From NCBI GenBank assembly GCA_009741485.1, contig CM019237.1, forward strand, positions 49,662,050 to 49,726,049: a stretch of 64,000 nucleotides of DNA, in the 5' to 3' direction. The notes below the pieces were generated by a model that made no database searches, had not been told where the DNA came from, and saw only the letters and a program-made list of their open reading frames with translations. This DNA is from Malurus cyaneus samueli. Taxonomy: Eukaryota; Chordata; Aves; Passeriformes; Maluridae. Within the stretch, counting starts at the first letter, position 1. Each line of letters begins with the position of its first letter. Shown piece by piece: positions 39,897 through 51,850 of the stretch. A program made the position numbers and the translations under genes.

Positions 39897-42121
39897 ACAG
39901 CTCAAGGAATCTTCCTTAAAGCATTCATTCAAACTGGTTTGGGTGTGAATTAATTATTTGGCCCCTGCCTGAAAAATTCCCACCCCGAGATACTTGCGGT
40001 ACAAGGGTTCAGAATGAAAACACACATCCCAGTGAGTAGACACTGGTAGAATCTGGCAATTCAAACACACGTGGTAAAGTTGATCCAATTATTTTTAAAT
40101 GTTTTTGAGGGATTTTTCTGTGGTGAGCACTAGCTCTCTGTCAACTGGTTTCTTCAGTGCATGACTTGCAGGGTCTTACCCAATAAAAAGCCAGGACATT
40201 TTTCTTTTGGGAAAAACCCCCACATACCCATGCCCAGCGAGGAGGGCTGCATTTTTCAGATGCACACCCTTCTACAATCAGGTGATAAAAGGAATTTACT
40301 CACTTCAAGCTCCGTGCAAGCACAAGTTCCAGCTTGTTGTGGGTGAAGGAGCCTGAAAGCTTTGGTCCCAGTTTTCTCCAGCAGCATGATTATAACTCCC
40401 AGGGACTGCAGATCCCTCTGAAACAGCTGGACTGATCAGCAGATCAGATAATTGCATTTCTTTTCCAATATCAGGGCCTCATTATAAACCGTTGTGTTCT
40501 CTGGGTTTACAGAGGCACTAAATAAGAGGACTGTACAAACTGGGCTGTCAGCACTGAAGATCACAGGTTTACAATGTGAACAAGTGCTTCCCTTAATGCT
40601 CTGTGTGATAAATAAACAGGAAAACAAATTGATCTTTTTTTTATGAACTAGAAGGGAAAGCTATCTTCAAATTATTTCAGGGCAAGTAACCATCAAAACA
40701 CAAAAGAAAAAAAATAAGACGTATCTGCTCTTCCAGAATTCCCCAACATTTTAGGCTGTAAGATTAAAGTTTGGCGTTTCTTCACTGTTGGGTTTTTTTT
40801 ATTATTATTATGTTTGCATGAATAAAAACTTCTATTGAAAGGAAATTAGATATTACCAAGACCAAAAGAAACAACATTGAAGAAATGATTACACAATTTT
40901 CATTGCAAAGAAGTAATTCTGAGGTGAAGACACAACCATTTCTCTAAAAATGGCCAAACTTCTAGGAGGCAGCACAGCAAGGGTCAGAGTTACAAAAAGT
41001 CGTTCAGGAACTGGAAAGACAACTAAACAAAACTGTTAAATCATCATCTGATTAAGCAGATGGAGATGCAGTACAGAAGTCTGATAAAGCATTTCTTTTT
41101 CTGTGCCTCTAAGGAAATTTCAAAAAAACCCCCTTGATTTTAACATTAAAGATTGTTTCAATTTCTGTATTTTTGAAAGAGGAATGCAGTGATGCATTTT
41201 CCCTTAACTCCTTTCTTTTTGCCTGAGCTCTGTCTAACCATCACAAAGGCACAATGCATTGCAGAAGGAGAAAAATGAGAAAAAGATCATATGCAAAGCA
41301 TAAAGAGAAGAAAGACAATGATGAGAAAATAGAGATGCCAAAGGTCCTCAAAGAGCCCAACCTTTCCTGAAGTCAAACAGAAGGGATTCAAACAAGAATT
41401 TGCCTTCTCACAAAAATAAGGAACGCATTAAAAAAAGGACATAAGCTACAATAGTTGTGGGTTTTATGTCTTGGAGGCTTGGTCAGAGATCGTAGATTTG
41501 CTTCACTATCATGGTATTAAGAGAAGAAGAGCAAGACAATCGTAAAGAAATTTTGAAAGGTATCAGAATCAGATAAAGCTAAGAAAAATATATTGGAAGA
41601 AAACTTCTTTACACAAGGTATTTGCATCTTTTTCAGGAAATTTCAGGGGTATTTATGGAACTTATCTACTCAGATACAGAGGTGTCAAACTCAGAAAAAA
41701 AAATATTACAAACTCCTGATCTATGTTTAGAGGGGGAAAAAAAAGTTGCCAGGTTGCATAGCAGAAACAAAACAAATTGGATGCTTTGAAGGAAAAGCAG
41801 AAGATAGCCACAGCTGACTGGATCACCAAGGCACAAACACATAGGAATATGCAGACACAGGAGATAATTGAAAACTACAGGAAAAAATTGACAAAAGGCA
41901 ATCAGAGCCAACTTGTAAAAGAAGCATCAAGGATTGCATTATGCATGGAAAAACAGTGCCCATTTATGCAGCTCCAGCTTTTGGAAAGACTTGTTTTGCA
42001 AAAGAAAAGCAAAATTGTTCTGCAAAAGATGGCAAAAGAGGACTGAGGGTGTTTACCAGGAAACTGAGAGTATGTGTATGGTTGAAGAAAAGAAATATTG
42101 ATTTGAACTGTTGGATAACTT

Positions 42122-42156
42122 TATATACATATATATATATGTATGTATATATATGT
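42122..42156. repeat. AT/GT microsatellite
   Basis: Alternating TATA/TGTA units lying directly before the 3' tip of the CR1 fragment. A second, looser patch of the same kind is at 42710-42780. Confidence 0.85.
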
Positions 42157-42170
42157 GAGAGTCACATAAC

Positions 42171-42475
42171 CATAGAATGGTTTGGGTTGGAAGGAACCTT
42201 AAAGCTCATCTTGTCCCAATCCCCTGCCATGGGCAGGGACACCTTCCACTATCCCAGGTTGCTCAGAGCCCCATCCAACCTGGCCTTGGACACTGCCAGG
42301 GATGGGGCAGCCACAGCTTCTGTGGGCAACCTGTGCCAGGGCCTCACCACCATCACANCCTGTGCCAGGGCCTCACCACCCTCACAGGGAAGAATTTCTT
42401 CCCAATATCCCATCTAAACCCACTCTCTGTCAGTGTGAAGCCATTGCCCCTTGTCCTGTCACTCCAGGTTCCTTA
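42171..42475 (-). mobile_element. CR1 LINE fragment with an internal assembly junction
   Basis: Reverse copy: catagaatggtttgggttgg, tgccatgggcagggacacct, gccccatccaacctggcctt, gccttgggacac-like block, then gaagccattgccccttgtcc. It is interrupted by an N at 42358 flanked by two copies of a 28-base CR1 segment. Overlapping open frames are repeat by-products. Confidence 0.93.
42330..42386. repeat. 28-base duplication flanking an N
   Basis: cctgtgccagggcctcacca... occurs at 42330-42357 and again at 42359-42386, differing at one base, with the N at 42358 between them. CR1 elements elsewhere in the window have this segment only once. Confidence 0.9.
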
Positions 42476-44274
42476 TTCATATTTTTGAGGCTCTGCATTA
42501 TCTGTCTCATTAGTATGCAGAAGGTAAATTATTTGTTCAAATGTCCTTCAGTAGGAAGCTTAAAGCAAGGATACCCACTTACCTAATAATAAGATTAAAA
42601 CCAAAGGTGGTGTGAAATCTCAGGAATGAAATGTAAATAAAGCATAATTTAAAAAAGAAAATCTACTCAGATAAAGAACAAGACATCTTCAGTCTTGTTC
42701 TGTGTACAGTTATGTACATACATATATGCACACTTCTATATTTATGTACACATCTATCTACAATACATATATGTATAATTACATTTACACAGATAATTTC
42801 CAATATTTAAAGCAAAAAAGGTAAGTGATTCAGACACTTTCCAGAACTGAACAGCACTATAATGTTTTTGTTATAATGATTTTTTGCTACTTTTTTCCCA
42901 CTCAAAAATTTACAGGTGCTGCATTTCCATTTCAAAACTGTCATACAAACAAGGTCTAAATTACCTATAAATAAATTCAATTTAGCATAATATTAAAAGG
43001 TTATGACAGAGCTAATGGACTTTAAGTGGAATACAGACATCAGTTTTCAATGTAGGGTAGGAAAGACAAAGGCAGACAATTTCCTGTGACATAAGAAGTA
43101 AAACTTCAAATTAATTTCTTCCCTTTTTCTGTTCAGAACTGTAGTTTTCAAGATAGTCGAACAATTAGGTGACCAAAAGATACTGAAAAAATGGCTTTGC
43201 AAAATCATTTATCTTTAGTGTAATTCAGCCATTGTTGAGACAAAGTTTTGATGTTGATAATTGACAAAGCTGGGCTGGTGATGAACAAACTTGACACCTG
43301 GCTCTTTTCATACTGATCTCTCAGTCTTTCCAGATGGCAGAGTTTACTTCTGCTCCCATCTGTTCCTTTTCAGTAAGAAAAAGGGAGGAAAACCCAAAAT
43401 TGCTAAAACATTTTATGGCTTTTAGAAGTATCTTTGAGGTTCTTTTCAAGTCCTTTACTCTGGACCACATTCCTGTGGAAGGCGGCAATGGCATCTGCAA
43501 TTATTTGCCTCAGATCAAAGGTAGGACCCTGGGTTTCATTTTTCAGATTTGGTCTGACATAATTCATCTGGATGAGAATTCCATGGATGGAAAAATCAAA
43601 AGAGCTGCAATCACCTCACCAACACCTTCTTGCAAAAAGAAAGGAGAAAACAAGAAAGGAAGCAAACAAACAAGAGCAGTATCAAGCTATGATTAGAAAA
43701 TGTTTGACAGGTCAGAGCAAAATTTTAGAGAAAACTTTGCTACTTCAGACTTGAAAAACTTTCATTTGTTTGTTTGCTTGTTTTTGATATAGAAACAACC
43801 ACTCTCATTTCCCTGGCTTTTGGCAGTAATTTCTATGTTGATATCTCAGGTCTTGACTCTGGTCTAAATTTTCACTGCCTCAAGATGAATTTATTCCCTG
43901 GGGGGCCATTAGGCTTCTTCCATGTAAGTGGGGTTAGATTTAGACCTCTGTTAAATTAGTTATCTCCAGAGCTAGCAACTGGCTGTTCAAGAAAATTCAG
44001 CAGGAGGAAAATAGAAGCTGATGGGTGGGAAAAGATAGAAAAAAAACGGAGTGAAATCAATCAATGGAAATCTGCCAGGTAACTAGGAAATAATTTTGGA
44101 TGCTACTTTGTAGCCTGTAAGTTTCCATCTGTTGCTAAACAAATATCAGTTAATCAGGCCAAAAATCAGAAAACAATTAGAATAAACAAGTCTCCCATAT
44201 TAGCCATAATTATTTAGGGTATTTATGAATAAAACTTTAAATAATCGAATTTATGGATCCGGCTGAAGGAAGGT
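42476..44274. other. Intron sequence without recognised features
   Basis: AT-rich. The frame at 43334-43696 (120 codons) is Lys/Ser-rich with no domain, and is not supported as a gene. Confidence 0.5.
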
Positions 44275-44791
44275 TGTGGTGCCCATGTGCCCTCTGGTCT
44301 GGTGAGACTCCTGCATCCAGTTCTGGTATCCTCAGCACAAGAAGGGCATGGAGCTGTTGGGGCAAGTGCAGAGGAGGCCGTGAGGATGATAATGGGGCTG
44401 GAGCACCTCCCCTTTGGAGACAGGCTGGGAAATCTTGGGCTGCTCAGTTGGGAGAGGAAAAGGGCGTGGAGACCTCACAGCACCTTCCAGTATCTGAAGG
44501 GGATACAGGGAAGCTGGAGAGGAACTTTCCATAAGGAACTGGAGTGACAGGGCAAGGGGGAATGGCTTCACATTCACATGAAAAGAGAAATTGAGGTTAG
44601 ATATTGGGAAGAAATTGTTCCCTGTGAGGGAGGTGAAGTTGTCCAGAGAAGCTGTGGCAGCCCCATCCCTGGAAGTGTCCCAGGCCAGGTTGGATGGGGC
44701 TCTGAGCAACCTGGGATAGCGGAAGGTGTCAGGAGGGTTGAAATGACATGATCTTTCAGGTCCCTTCCAACCCAAACCATTCTATGATTCC
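44275..44791 (+). mobile_element. CR1 LINE fragment, about 520 bp
   Basis: The longest forward CR1 in the window: tggtctggtgagactcctgc, tccagttctggtatcctcag, ggaggccgtgaggatgataa, tgacagggcaagggggaatg, ccatccctggaagtgtccca, and a terminal aaccattctatgattcc. Small internal deletions are present (for example in the ggtgaagttgtcc region). No intact reverse transcriptase is encoded. Confidence 0.95.
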
Positions 44792-45288
44792 TATATGGAA
44801 TCAGGAAGATTTCTGATTCCAGTCATCCTAAAGGATCATATTGTCCTGGGAAAGCTGGAAAAAGGCTGTAACTTAGTTCATGTGCCTTGCCAAGCAGTCT
44901 GAATACCTGAGAGAAGCCCCAGGGTGTTGGCATTGACCTGGCAGAGTGAGGGACGGTCCTCTGAGCTCACCGTGCAGCGTGCTGGCTCATCAAATGCTGT
45001 CTCTGCTCTTCCTCAGAGCTGCTTTCCACAGCAGGATGTCTTAACACCAATCTACAGGGTGTCTGTGGGGGATTTGTCCCTGGAGAGCTTTGCAATGCCA
45101 CCCAAGCAGGAATAAGGTTAACTACAGCTGTTGGTACAGTTTTGCCAATAGGTTGGAGGGTCTGGAGACTCTGTGAGGGAAGGTGCAGCTGTGTTAATTT
45201 GTGTGGTGTTACCTTCTGGAGCTCTGCCCAGGCTGCTGCCAGGCTGCAGACACACCAGTGACCTTTGGGAAATGGTACTGAGCTCTTC

Positions 45289-45612
45289 ACAGAACCGCTG
45301 AATGATTCAGGTTGGAAAGAAAACCTCCAAGCTCATCAAGTACAACCTGTGACCAATGCCCCCTTTGTCACCAGCCCAGAGCACTGAGTGCCATGTCCAG
45401 ACCCACCCATGGAGACCTTCAGGGCTGGGGATTCACCATTCCCTTGGGCAATCCCTTCCAGTGCTTGACATCCCTTTCAATAAAGAAATTCTTCCTGATA
45501 TTCAGTTCTGTTCTCTTCTCTGGACACGCTCCAGCCCCTCAATGTCCATTTTTAAGTGAGAGGCCCAGAACTGGATCCAGGACTCAAGGTGTGGCCTCAC
45601 CAGTGCAACCTT
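45289..45612 (-). mobile_element. CR1 LINE fragment, about 320 bp
   Basis: Reverse copy: gaatgattcaggttggaaag, gagcactgagtgccatgtcc, cttgggcaatcccttccagt, ttctctggacacgctccagc, cccagaactggatccaggac. It belongs to the subfamily with the gagcactgagtgcca block, like 19573-19704. Confidence 0.9.
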
Positions 45613-45894
45613 TCTTTTGAAAAAGAGCTCTTCTCCAAGGACAGGTTATTTGTTAAACTATTTCCCTTGACTTTCCACAACTATGCCTTTTATTTTCACT
45701 TCTTCATATAAGAATGCAATCTCTAAAAGGTAACTGCTAGAATTTAACTATTAAAAAAAAATAAAATTGAAACCAAACCACTGGTCTAAAATGGTCTCTT
45801 GCCAGCTGTCCTACAGCCACCCAGGGCTGTGTTGTTGCTAACAACTTGCCCATGGGAAAGCACTCAATCCTCTAGTAATGAATGGCACTCAAGT

Positions 45895-46015
45895 TGGATG
45901 GGGGATGGTATGAAAATTTTAAGTGGAGTGGTGGAAGCCCAGTCACTTGATGAATTTAAAATTAGACATGACAGAGCTTTGAAGAATATTCTGTCTGGCT
46001 GGCTGGGAGCTTAGA
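45895..46015 (+). mobile_element. Possible very old CR1-like fragment
   Basis: gtggtggaagcccagtcact, gatgaatttaaaattagaca and gacagagctttgaagaatat fit the layout of old amniote CR1 3' regions. Divergence is high, so this could be chance resemblance. Confidence 0.4.
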
Positions 46016-47185
46016 GACACAGACCATATTAGGAGATATTGGACTGTACTAGAGAAAGATTTTTGTTGGGTTTAATTCTCCAGTCCTGAAGAATTTGCCT
46101 TTGCCTCCCAAGTGCAAGAGGCACTCCCTTGTGAGGCAGAAGCATCACGCCCTTGGGTACTCCAGGTTCCTGGGCTTCACTGGCTTTGCTCTTGTAGCTT
46201 CAAGCACCAGTTCCCTGCTCTGTGGATGGCTGGTGGATGGGTCAACAAGAACACACGGCTTTGATCAAGGAAGAAAACCTGAAAGATTTTTAAACTTTGT
46301 TGTCCAGGGACACTTAACTGAGATTTATTAGAACAAGCAGGGGAATTTTGGTTTCTGAGGACTGACAAATTGAACCAAAAAAAAAACAAAAAAAAAAAAA
46401 AAAAAAACCACAACAACCTATTTGTTGCAATTTTTCCAACCAAAAGACCTCTTATCTAATATAGGCATATTCTCTCTGCTTCTCTGATTTCTATGGCTTG
46501 ACATACTAAAAGTCTTTGGATGTGTGTTCATGGTTTAAAAAAATCCCAAGGAACAAACCCCAAGATGCAAATTCAAAGTTACAGTCTCACTAGTTTTAGT
46601 AGGATTGCCTGGGTGCAACTGAAGCAGAATTTGACCTGCAGTCAGGTGGGTTTCCCTGTTTTCTCTGATTCCTGGGTAAATCCGAAATGCGTTGGGATCA
46701 ATGGAAGTGCTGCTGTCAAACCAGAGTCAGGAAAGGCACAGTCTGAACCACAGTGGTTAAAACAGCTAACAATGAAAATTCATCAGCTTCTATTTCAGAG
46801 GAATGAGGCAAATGAGAACAACCTATGAGCAAAAAAAAAAAAATTAACAGGAAGATTTCCTAATAGAGGAAAGACAGGAAAAATAAAAATCACTGGACTT
46901 TAAAAATGTATCTGTTTCTCCAAAACTCAAACTTTTCCAAGAGAGACCACTCCCCATCCTAGCAGATGTGAAATGCAGCTTTAGCTTCTCAGGGCAAGAT
47001 TTAACTCCATGAAGCTTTTTAGTTTAGTTTTGTTTTGTTTTGATAAAACAACAACAACAACAATGAAAACTCCTCCCCAAAACTCCTCTACTCATCTTTT
47101 TTAGATTGTTTTTCTTTTCTTAGAACTTGGGATGGTTTGTCTTTCAACAGAAAAACTAAACTTATTTCCTGAGTGTTTCTAGCTT

Positions 47186-47238
47186 AAAAAGGCAGTTTGA
47201 ACACAGCAAGGGAACACAAAAAGGCAGTTTGAGCACAG
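47186..47238. repeat. 21-base direct repeat, 32-base spacing
   Basis: aaaaaggcagtttgaacaca at 47186 and aaaaaggcagtttgagcaca at 47218, with one difference. A small recent tandem duplication. Confidence 0.85.
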
Positions 47239-47440
47239 ACATTTTCTCTGAGCAGAAAAGAAAGTCTGTGCCCAGATTAATTCATTAATACTTTTTGTAT
47301 TAATAAATTGATTCAACACTTTGTCATCTAAAGTCCATCTGGGGAAAAAAACCCCACATATTAGGGCAATATTTCCTAAAAGTGTCTGTATATGATGAGA
47401 TCATTGCCATCTCTCTCAGAAAGGGTTTTACCCTGGAAAA

Positions 47441-47490
47441 ATCATAGAAACCTGGAATGGTTTGGGATGGAAGGGACCTCAAAAATCATC
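47441..47490 (-). mobile_element. CR1 LINE 3' tip
   Basis: Only about 50 bases: tcatagaaacctggaatggt, then ttgggatggaagggacctca. A heavily truncated reverse insertion. Confidence 0.8.
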
Positions 47491-50400
47491 TTCATCAGAA
47501 AGTAAAATTAAAGAGTAAAGATGAAGAAAAATGAAAGAAGGAATGGGCTGTAGACAGATAAAAAGAATGGAAAGGAAAAAAATGCTATACAGAGGGTCTG
47601 AGATTTGTTAGAAAAATGAGCAGAAAAGAAGAGATTCAGAGGAGAAAAGCCTAAGATAATATTTCTAGGCAAAATCAGTCCAGAACAACTATATTAAATG
47701 TTAGGGAGGGAGTTGGAGAGTTATAATATTGAAAATTAGGTAGCCATGATTAGACCAAGGAAGCCGTGCTTGACTTATTAGATAGAAATTCTTTTACAGT
47801 ACAAGGGAGACATAAAAGAGAAAAATAGAGGGTGCAAAAAATGCAATTTCAGAAGGCAGACAAACAGAGGAAAGAGGTCTCTGATGTTGGAACATCACTT
47901 TTATTCCTAAATGCTCTGGTGCCACAAAGTTGTGGATGAAATTGAGGGAGATCAGAAAACTGAAAAAACATTTAAAAATAGAAGAAAAAACTTAGAAGAA
48001 AAAAGAAGTCATATTAACTCTATAAGGAAAGAATGGGCTTAAACAAAGGACAGCTTAAGTCAAATATGTGAGGGATATATTTAATAAACAGTAAAAAAGA
48101 AGGAAGGTTGCTCAAGATGTTAGGGGATCTAAATGGGATAACCTGCAAATATGGATAAACCATCCTTTCAGGAAGTTTTTTTTAATGTTATGGAGTTATC
48201 TGCATCATCCATTTGGAAAGTCACTCACATAAATTCTGACTCTGCAAATTGTTTGAGAAATGAGTGGAGGAAATAGTTTTACCTCCCACAGGAGCTGAAA
48301 ACACTGAAGTGGGTAAAATATCTTCTAACTTTTGAATGTAGAAATCCAGGGAAAACCCCTCAGCACATGAAATGACATGTCCCTCTTAACTACTGTGGTT
48401 TTGTCTCCATCAGATATTTGATAGGTAAAAGCCACAATATCTGATCTTGGTTTGGAGCAGAAACAAAATACTGACCAAATCCCATCTCTTGAGGGGGCAG
48501 AAGCTGATTTAGTTCTTGCAAGTGTGTCCATCTCTTGTGAGATGCAGAAGTCACGGGAGAGGATGCTGTCTTTGAACTTGTCTAACCACAGAGCTTTTCG
48601 GAAGAAGTGGTTGGCTTTAGATTTCACACTCCCAACCTGAATTCATGCAGAGTACAAAGTACTTCCTTCTGCAACTCTACAGTTCACTGCCAGTTACCTC
48701 TGACTATATCAATTTAGACTTTTGGCAAATGTGGGTGAATTTTTTGTAGGGCATTGCCTAGAAATACCTATTTTTGAGTTAACTAGATTCTCACATGCTA
48801 ACTCAGCTAATGTAAGATAAAACATGTAGAATCTATAGCAGGGTAACACTCAAGATACATGAATTTATTGTTGGAAGGTATGAAAGAGCAACTGAGAAGA
48901 AGCACCATTTATTGCTGTGGTTCCATTATGGGCCACATGCACAGTGGAAGCACAGGAAATGTTGGAGGAGCGCTGCAAATCTCACTCTTGGATTACAATC
49001 CTTCCAGAGTATTTTCATCACCTCTGGTGCAGGTTTGTAAGAGATAACACAAGTGGACCTTGCTCCACATCATCTGTGCATTTTCAGAGCTACGCAAGCA
49101 GTGCCTCCGTCTGAAGCCATGGGCAGAGTGGCAATGAGCCCCACTCTGCCTGATGGAAATGTGGAATACCCTGCTGTGTTTCTCATGTGCATCGAAATGC
49201 AACCAGCAGGCTCCTCTGTGAGCCCGAGGTGGCAGCCAGCAAACTCGGTTTCAGCACACACAGACACACAGCCTGCCTCGCTCACACACAGCTTCGTCAC
49301 ACAATCCCTCTGATGGGGATTGCAAACACAAAGGGCAAATTGGGAAAGACCCTTCCTCATGTGTGTGAAGGGGTGGAGAGGAGAGAGACGCAGACAAAGA
49401 TCAATAGGGAGGAGTATATATGGTTCTGCTGTGATCTTTCAAGTGCTCTGAAGGAAAGGGCACCTTTCCTGGCTTGCTTGTACCATGTGAAGGAGAATGG
49501 ACACTCTGAACTAGACTGGATGCTTGAGTGAGGTTTTTCTTTTAATTCCTTGAGAATTATAATCTCCTTTGAGGCTTTCTGCAGAGGACTCCCCTTCCCC
49601 TGTGGACTTAGGGCTCATGATACAATCAGGAATGTAGCTGTGTTTATTCTCTCTAGCACTTGTTTCACAACCTTGAAACTACTCCACATCCACCCTTAGC
49701 CCTTGTCTCTTCACACGCACATCCCATCTGTCCCCTCAGCAAGTGACTGATCCCCGCATTCCCCACGGGCAGATGCGCCAAGAGGCTCCCACACAGAAAC
49801 AGTTGCCATCCCTGTCTGCCACCCCTGCCCATGCCACTGCCCGGGCCACTGGCTGCTCCTAGACCCCAGCAGGAGACCTGAACATGGCCAGGCAAACATC
49901 TGCATGCACACCCAGATACTCCTGCCCCCTGCAAGCAGATTTCCCTGTCTGTGCTGTGGCTGCAGAGTCCAGGAAGGCACAAATGCCCCATATTCTGCGC
50001 GCTGAGCACAGCTCATTAACTCTTGCCTTGATCCCCTTCCTGCAACAATCCATCAGTCCATTAATCCCTTTCTCTGTCTCAGCCAGCTGACAGGGTGATG
50101 CCAGTGTTTGATTTTCATTTTCCCAGTGGAGGGAGCAGAGTGGTCAGAGGCCAGGGCAGCACTGGTGGCGGTGGGCTGAGCGGGCTGTGGTGTGTGGTTT
50201 CACTGAATCCCAATGTCTGGGACTGCATCTCCCCCTCATGGACAGCTGCTTCACCATCCCCTCCACCTGCAGCCTGCCTTGGTGGGAAGTTCACTCCCAC
50301 CAGAGGAGAAAGGTGCTTTTGGCAGACTGCAACCAGCTGTGAGAACTGCTGGGAAAATTATCTAGCTAGAGAACTTGAACTGGACTCCACAGTGGGAAAC

Positions 50401-51239
50401 CAGTGTGAAAAACAGGAAAGCAGGTTCCCAACACAACCTGTGGGTGCATGAACACTAATCGCCTATTATTTTACAGGCTGCATATGTTTATTTTAGCAGG
50501 AATTGGTCCTTGCAATGAACAGAAGAGGGATCTACAAACCATGATCCATGGGACTGATGTTATGTAAGCTCTGGGCTCAGAAGCGTCAACATTTAAGCTC
50601 AGAGGCTCTGTGTGATGTGATTGGACTGACTTCTTCCAGTTCAAGTGCCACAGGATTATTCACATTCTCACTAGCTATGGATGGAAAAAAGCGCTTTCCT
50701 ACTCAGTGTAGAAGACCCCAAAGTCCTAGGCAGGACACATGATTTGAAGATGCTTTTGGACCAGATTTGAAGAACAGCTGTTATCAATAAATACAATTGT
50801 TTTGAAGGGAAATAAGCTCCTAGTGCTTCTCTGTGACACCCAAGACACATCCTATGTTTACAGCCTTCAACCAACTGCACATTACTCCAGCACTGCTTCA
50901 AGCCATGGGGAAAGCCAGTACTTTCCCCTTTCCTTTGGCTGGCATCTGTAGGCCTTCTGTGTACTTCAGCCCCATGGTTGTTCCTCCAAGAGCCCTGTTA
51001 ACTTGTCCCAGAGGAGTCTCTCTCCCCTTTTCTGCCATCAGCAGTATTCAGAAGTTTTAATGCATGAAAATAAGGTGCATTGATATGCTTCTGAATGAAG
51101 CTGGTTTAAATATTGTAGTCAGACCTACCAGGATTTTCTCAGGATTATTCAGCTGTTCTTCATAAAAAGCCTGCAAAAAACCTCTAGGGGAGAGCCTGCC
51201 TGCTGTGCAAGTCATGCAGAAGGCAGGTACATCCAGAGC

Positions 51240-51850
51240 ACGTTGGGTCCTATCGCTACCCACGCACCAAACCATTTTCCCAGTTAGTCATCCTTTCCTA
51301 CCTCCTTCTCAATGCAAACATTGCTTTCCTAGCACTCACGAAACTCACCCCTGGTGTCGGCCTTACGTAAGTGATTTCGACATGAAGAATCGTGCCACGA
51401 ATGCAGTGGACACGTGATGCTCCACTCAGCCTCTGGTAGCCACCCTACACATCAGCATGGCCTCCTGGGTGACCCTTTGGGACTTCCCCACAGGCATTCG
51501 TCCCTTACAGCAGCCCAGGGCTCTTACACGCCCCTCAAGGATTCCAGCTCCTTGCTGGGTTGTCCTCATCCCGAGCAGCTCAGCCAGTCCCCGAAGCACA
51601 GCGCTCACTGAGCGTATTCACGCCGGGCCCTCACACAGAGCAGCGTCCCGTGTGTTGGTGCACCTGTCACCAAGGGCTAAATGGATTTATTTGTGCCTCC
51701 TGCTCGCTCTGCCCTCGCACTGAACTCCCAACCTGCTCTCCTGGCGCACTGCATGGGCCCCTTGCACACTCACACAGCCTCCCTCACGCTAAGAGTCAGA
51801 GAGCGACAGACGGCTTAAGCCGTCATAAACTTTTTCTCGCTCCTCATCAC
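51240..51850. promoter_or_regulatory. CpG-rich patch, candidate alternative NTF3 promoter or first exon
   Basis: By eye about 28 CpGs in 600 bases, in an intron that is otherwise strongly CpG-poor. It lies 3.5-4 kb inside the intron from the first exon. On the minus strand a good GTGAGT donor occurs at 51348-51343. Mouse NTF3 is known to have two alternative first exons and promoters; this patch is a positional candidate for a second one. No TSS evidence is visible. Confidence 0.3.

Larger units (their letters stand above)
30706..42170. other. Long intron stretch, low-complexity only
   Basis: Holds poly(A) 33041-33071 and poly(T) 33274-33300, (AC)n at 37983-37996, (AATG)n at 39755-39780, and a degenerate 27-base direct repeat at 39809 and 39870. 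The part at 41200-42110 is A/G-rich. No coding exon or RNA gene is recognised. Confidence 0.5.
46016..51239. other. Intron sequence, low-complexity and short repeats
   Basis: Contains interrupted poly(A) at 46377-46407, (AAC)n at about 47047-47062, a CR1 tip at 47441-47490, a 21-base duplication at 47186 and 47218, and an A/G-rich stretch at 47490-48120. No gene is recognised; frames at 49187-50451 show no domain. Confidence 0.5.

Noticed and set aside
42177..42586. Several overlapping frames of about 90-160 codons
   Set aside because: They read through a reversed CR1 fragment and across the N; typical repeat by-products.
44332..44775. 147-codon minus-strand frame
   Set aside because: Antisense of the forward CR1 fragment at 44275-44791.
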